Origin: Paracoccaceae bacterium
Lineage (GTDB): Bacteria > Pseudomonadota > Alphaproteobacteria > Rhodobacterales > Rhodobacteraceae
NCBI GenBank assembly: GCA_023254015.1
Contig: JALQYS010000318.1
Coordinates: forward strand, 1-5,695
Reading direction: 5' to 3'
DNA: 5,695 bases
Position 1 is the stretch's first letter, and each line of letters opens with the position of its first letter. Positions 4,382 through 5,695 of the stretch are shown here, in pieces. The position numbers and the translations under genes are program-made. The notes under the pieces were generated by a model. The model did not search any database, was not told the DNA's origin, and saw only the letters and a list, made by a program, of their open reading frames with translations.

Positions 4382-5695
4382 CTTGACCAGATAGGGCCTG
4401 CCGCGCCGCGAGGTCGTGTTCGGCAGCCCGCCCGTCGCCGGAAAATCGCCCATGAGCACCGGTTGCATGCCCTGATTGCGCAGGTTTTGCAGGAACTGGC
4501 CAAAGCCGGTCAGATCAGCCAGTCGCGGCGCCTCGGTCAAGCGCCGCAGACTGCGCGGGCTGATCTCATCGACGATGGTCTGCAAGGGCTCCATCGGGTT
4601 TTCCACGAATTCCGCCAGCGTCCATGTCCGCACCCGGGCCTTGACCCAGGAGGCGCGCAAGACATTCAGGAACTCTGCCTCGATCTTTTGCAGCTGGGCA
4701 GCCTCGCGCCGGATTTCGCCGAAATTGCGGTTCGAGTGGAACAGCGGAATCGCCCAAGCCCCTGAAATCACCGAAATCTGGGCATTGGAATCGCCCGCCA
4801 TGAACCAGATCAGATCCTGATTGTCGGCAGGCCCGAACTGAAAGCACTGCCGTTCACCCCGGGTGTTCCAGATCAGGTTTGTCAGGAAACTCTTCGGGTT
4901 ATAGTCGCGCATCGCGGCGCTGTCGGACATCGCGCCGTTATAGACGGTATCGCCCCCGGCAAAATGCACCCGGTCCGGCGCGAAAAGATGGCCGTGCACG
5001 CGCGTTCCGGTGGCCTTGCCCAGCCAGGTTTCGAAATTCTCGAACAGGTCGGAAAAGCCTTCGAACACCGAATAGGGCGCGGCGGTGCGGCCATTCTCCC
5101 AGTTTTCGTTGGGGTGGCGCGACTGCATGTAAAGACCGGCCCGGCCCTTGGTGCGCCGTTCGACGGCGCGGGCGAAAAGCCGATCGATCTTGCCCGGGTT
5201 CGGCTCGGCCGCGGCCTGATTGCCGGTGTCATCCGACAGGAAGGTGGCATACAGCCGGTCGGCATGAGGCCAGATCTTGCGGGCGACAAAGCAATCAGAC
5301 CGGCGCAGGATCTGCAGGTGGTCGTCGTAAAAGATATGCGGCTTGCCCTGAAAGTCGAACTTCGACAGCGTGAGAGAGCGGCTTTCGACATTGGCCGACA
5401 CCTGCCGGACCAGTGTCTGGAAATAGCTTTCGTCCGGAATCCAGACCCGGCGGAAATAGCTGTCGATCTCGTTCCGCTCGGGGTTGTCGAGGATGGCCGA
5501 CAGGGTTTGCCGCGTCAGGCACCACCACTGGCTGCCCAGATGGGGCACGATGCCCGCCGGGATGCGCCGCTTGAAGCCAAGCCGGCGCTGCAGCCGCACA
5601 TAGCTGTCAAACAGCCGCCGCTGTTTGCGCCAGGAAAAGGGAAAGCGCAGGGTAAAGCGTTCCACATCCAGCCCGCCGATGGTCCAGCCGACATC
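4379..5695 (-). CDS. Core-2/I-branching-type beta-1,6-N-acetylglucosaminyltransferase-like protein, C-terminal part (5' end outside window)
   Basis: The minus-strand frame stays open to the window edge, beginning DVGWTIGGLDVERF, so the GTG at 5663-5665 is an internal codon and the true start lies beyond. Of the visible 438 residues, roughly the first 150 resemble the end of a Branch-family (GT14) glycosyltransferase: ERFTLRFPFSW, then GSQWWCLTR (54-62) and IPDESYFQTLV (86-96). The PDE triad matches the position of the catalytic glutamate motif (SPDEH) of animal core-2 GlcNAc transferases; E89 is encoded at 5429-5431. Residues about 165-438 (GHLFAPDRVHF, GDTVYNGAMSDS, DLIWFMAGDSNAQ) form a C-terminal region that I associate, from memory, with a domain of unknown function (DUF5927) seen with this family in Rhodobacteraceae. 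It probably adds a sugar to a surface polysaccharide, but donor and acceptor cannot be read from the sequence. No signal peptide or membrane segment is visible in this part. It is convergent with ptsN and unlikely to belong to either + strand operon. Confidence 0.82.
   Translation of the reverse strand, partial: DVGWTIGGLDVERFTLRFPFSWRKQRRLFDSYVRLQRRLGFKRRIPAGIVPHLGSQWWCLTRQTLSAILDNPERNEIDSYFRRVWIPDESYFQTLVRQVSANVESRSLTLSKFDFQGKPHIFYDDHLQILRRSDCFVARKIWPHADRLYATFLSDDTGNQAAAEPNPGKIDRLFARAVERRTKGRAGLYMQSRHPNENWENGRTAAPYSVFEGFSDLFENFETWLGKATGTRVHGHLFAPDRVHFAGGDTVYNGAMSDSAAMRDYNPKSFLTNLIWNTRGERQCFQFGPADNQDLIWFMAGDSNAQISVISGAWAIPLFHSNRNFGEIRREAAQLQKIEAEFLNVLRASWVKARVRTWTLAEFVENPMEPLQTIVDEISPRSLRRLTEAPRLADLTGFGQFLQNLRNQGMQPVLMGDFPATGGLPNTTSRRGRPYLVK

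Noticed and set aside
4879..5373. Plus-strand open frame of 164 codons opposite the glycosyltransferase
   Set aside because: Arg/Ser/Gly-rich shadow of the minus-strand gene, whose Branch-family motifs are clear. The same applies to the minus-strand frame at 4882-5391.
5663..5665. GTG as the true start of the glycosyltransferase
   Set aside because: The frame stays open upstream to the window edge with family-like residues (DVGWTIGGLD), and a start here would remove most of the catalytic domain.
1..5695. Novel defence, mobile or RNA-based system
   Set aside because: I looked for direct-repeat arrays, transposase or integrase motifs, toxin-antitoxin pairs, tRNA genes and phage genes on both strands and saw none. 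All long coding regions are explained by housekeeping families.

Overview
This GC-rich window looks like chromosomal housekeeping DNA from an alphaproteobacterium, most probably of the Rhodobacteraceae. The signs are a short RNase D without HRDC domains next to kdsD, a compact lptC-lptA-lptB block, a long-form hpf followed directly by ptsN, and a bacterial Core-2/I-branching-type glycosyltransferase of a kind I associate with that family. The taxonomic call rests on gene order and protein recognition, not on a search.

Left part (1-3002, + strand): the 3' end of rnd, then kdsD (arabinose-5-phosphate isomerase), lptC, lptA and lptB. Start and stop codons overlap or lie within 12 nt of each other throughout, so this is almost certainly one translationally coupled operon. 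KdsD makes the precursor for Kdo, the inner-core sugar of LPS. LptB is the ATPase of the LPS exporter, LptC its single-pass inner-membrane arm and LptA the periplasmic bridge. The operon thus joins one step of LPS core synthesis to LPS transport.

Middle part (3003-3302): a 300-nt gap without a convincing gene. It holds a two-part inverted repeat just after lptB, two candidate sigma-70-like promoters, a 13-bp palindrome and a very strong ribosome binding site for the next gene. It probably separates the LPS operon from an independently transcribed hpf-ptsN unit.

Right part (3303-4378, + strand): hpf (long-form ribosome hibernation factor) and ptsN (EIIA-Ntr regulatory phosphocarrier). In enterobacteria the order is kdsD-kdsC-lptC-lptA-lptB-rpoN-hpf-ptsN; here kdsC and rpoN are absent and the rest is collinear. 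From 4379 to the window end, on the minus strand, lies the C-terminal part of a large glycosyltransferase that enters from outside the window. Its stop codon abuts the ptsN stop codon with no base between.

I see no mobile element, CRISPR array, RNA gene, phage gene or defence cassette, and no convincing undescribed system. The least explained parts are the regulatory gap before hpf and the C-terminal domain of the glycosyltransferase.
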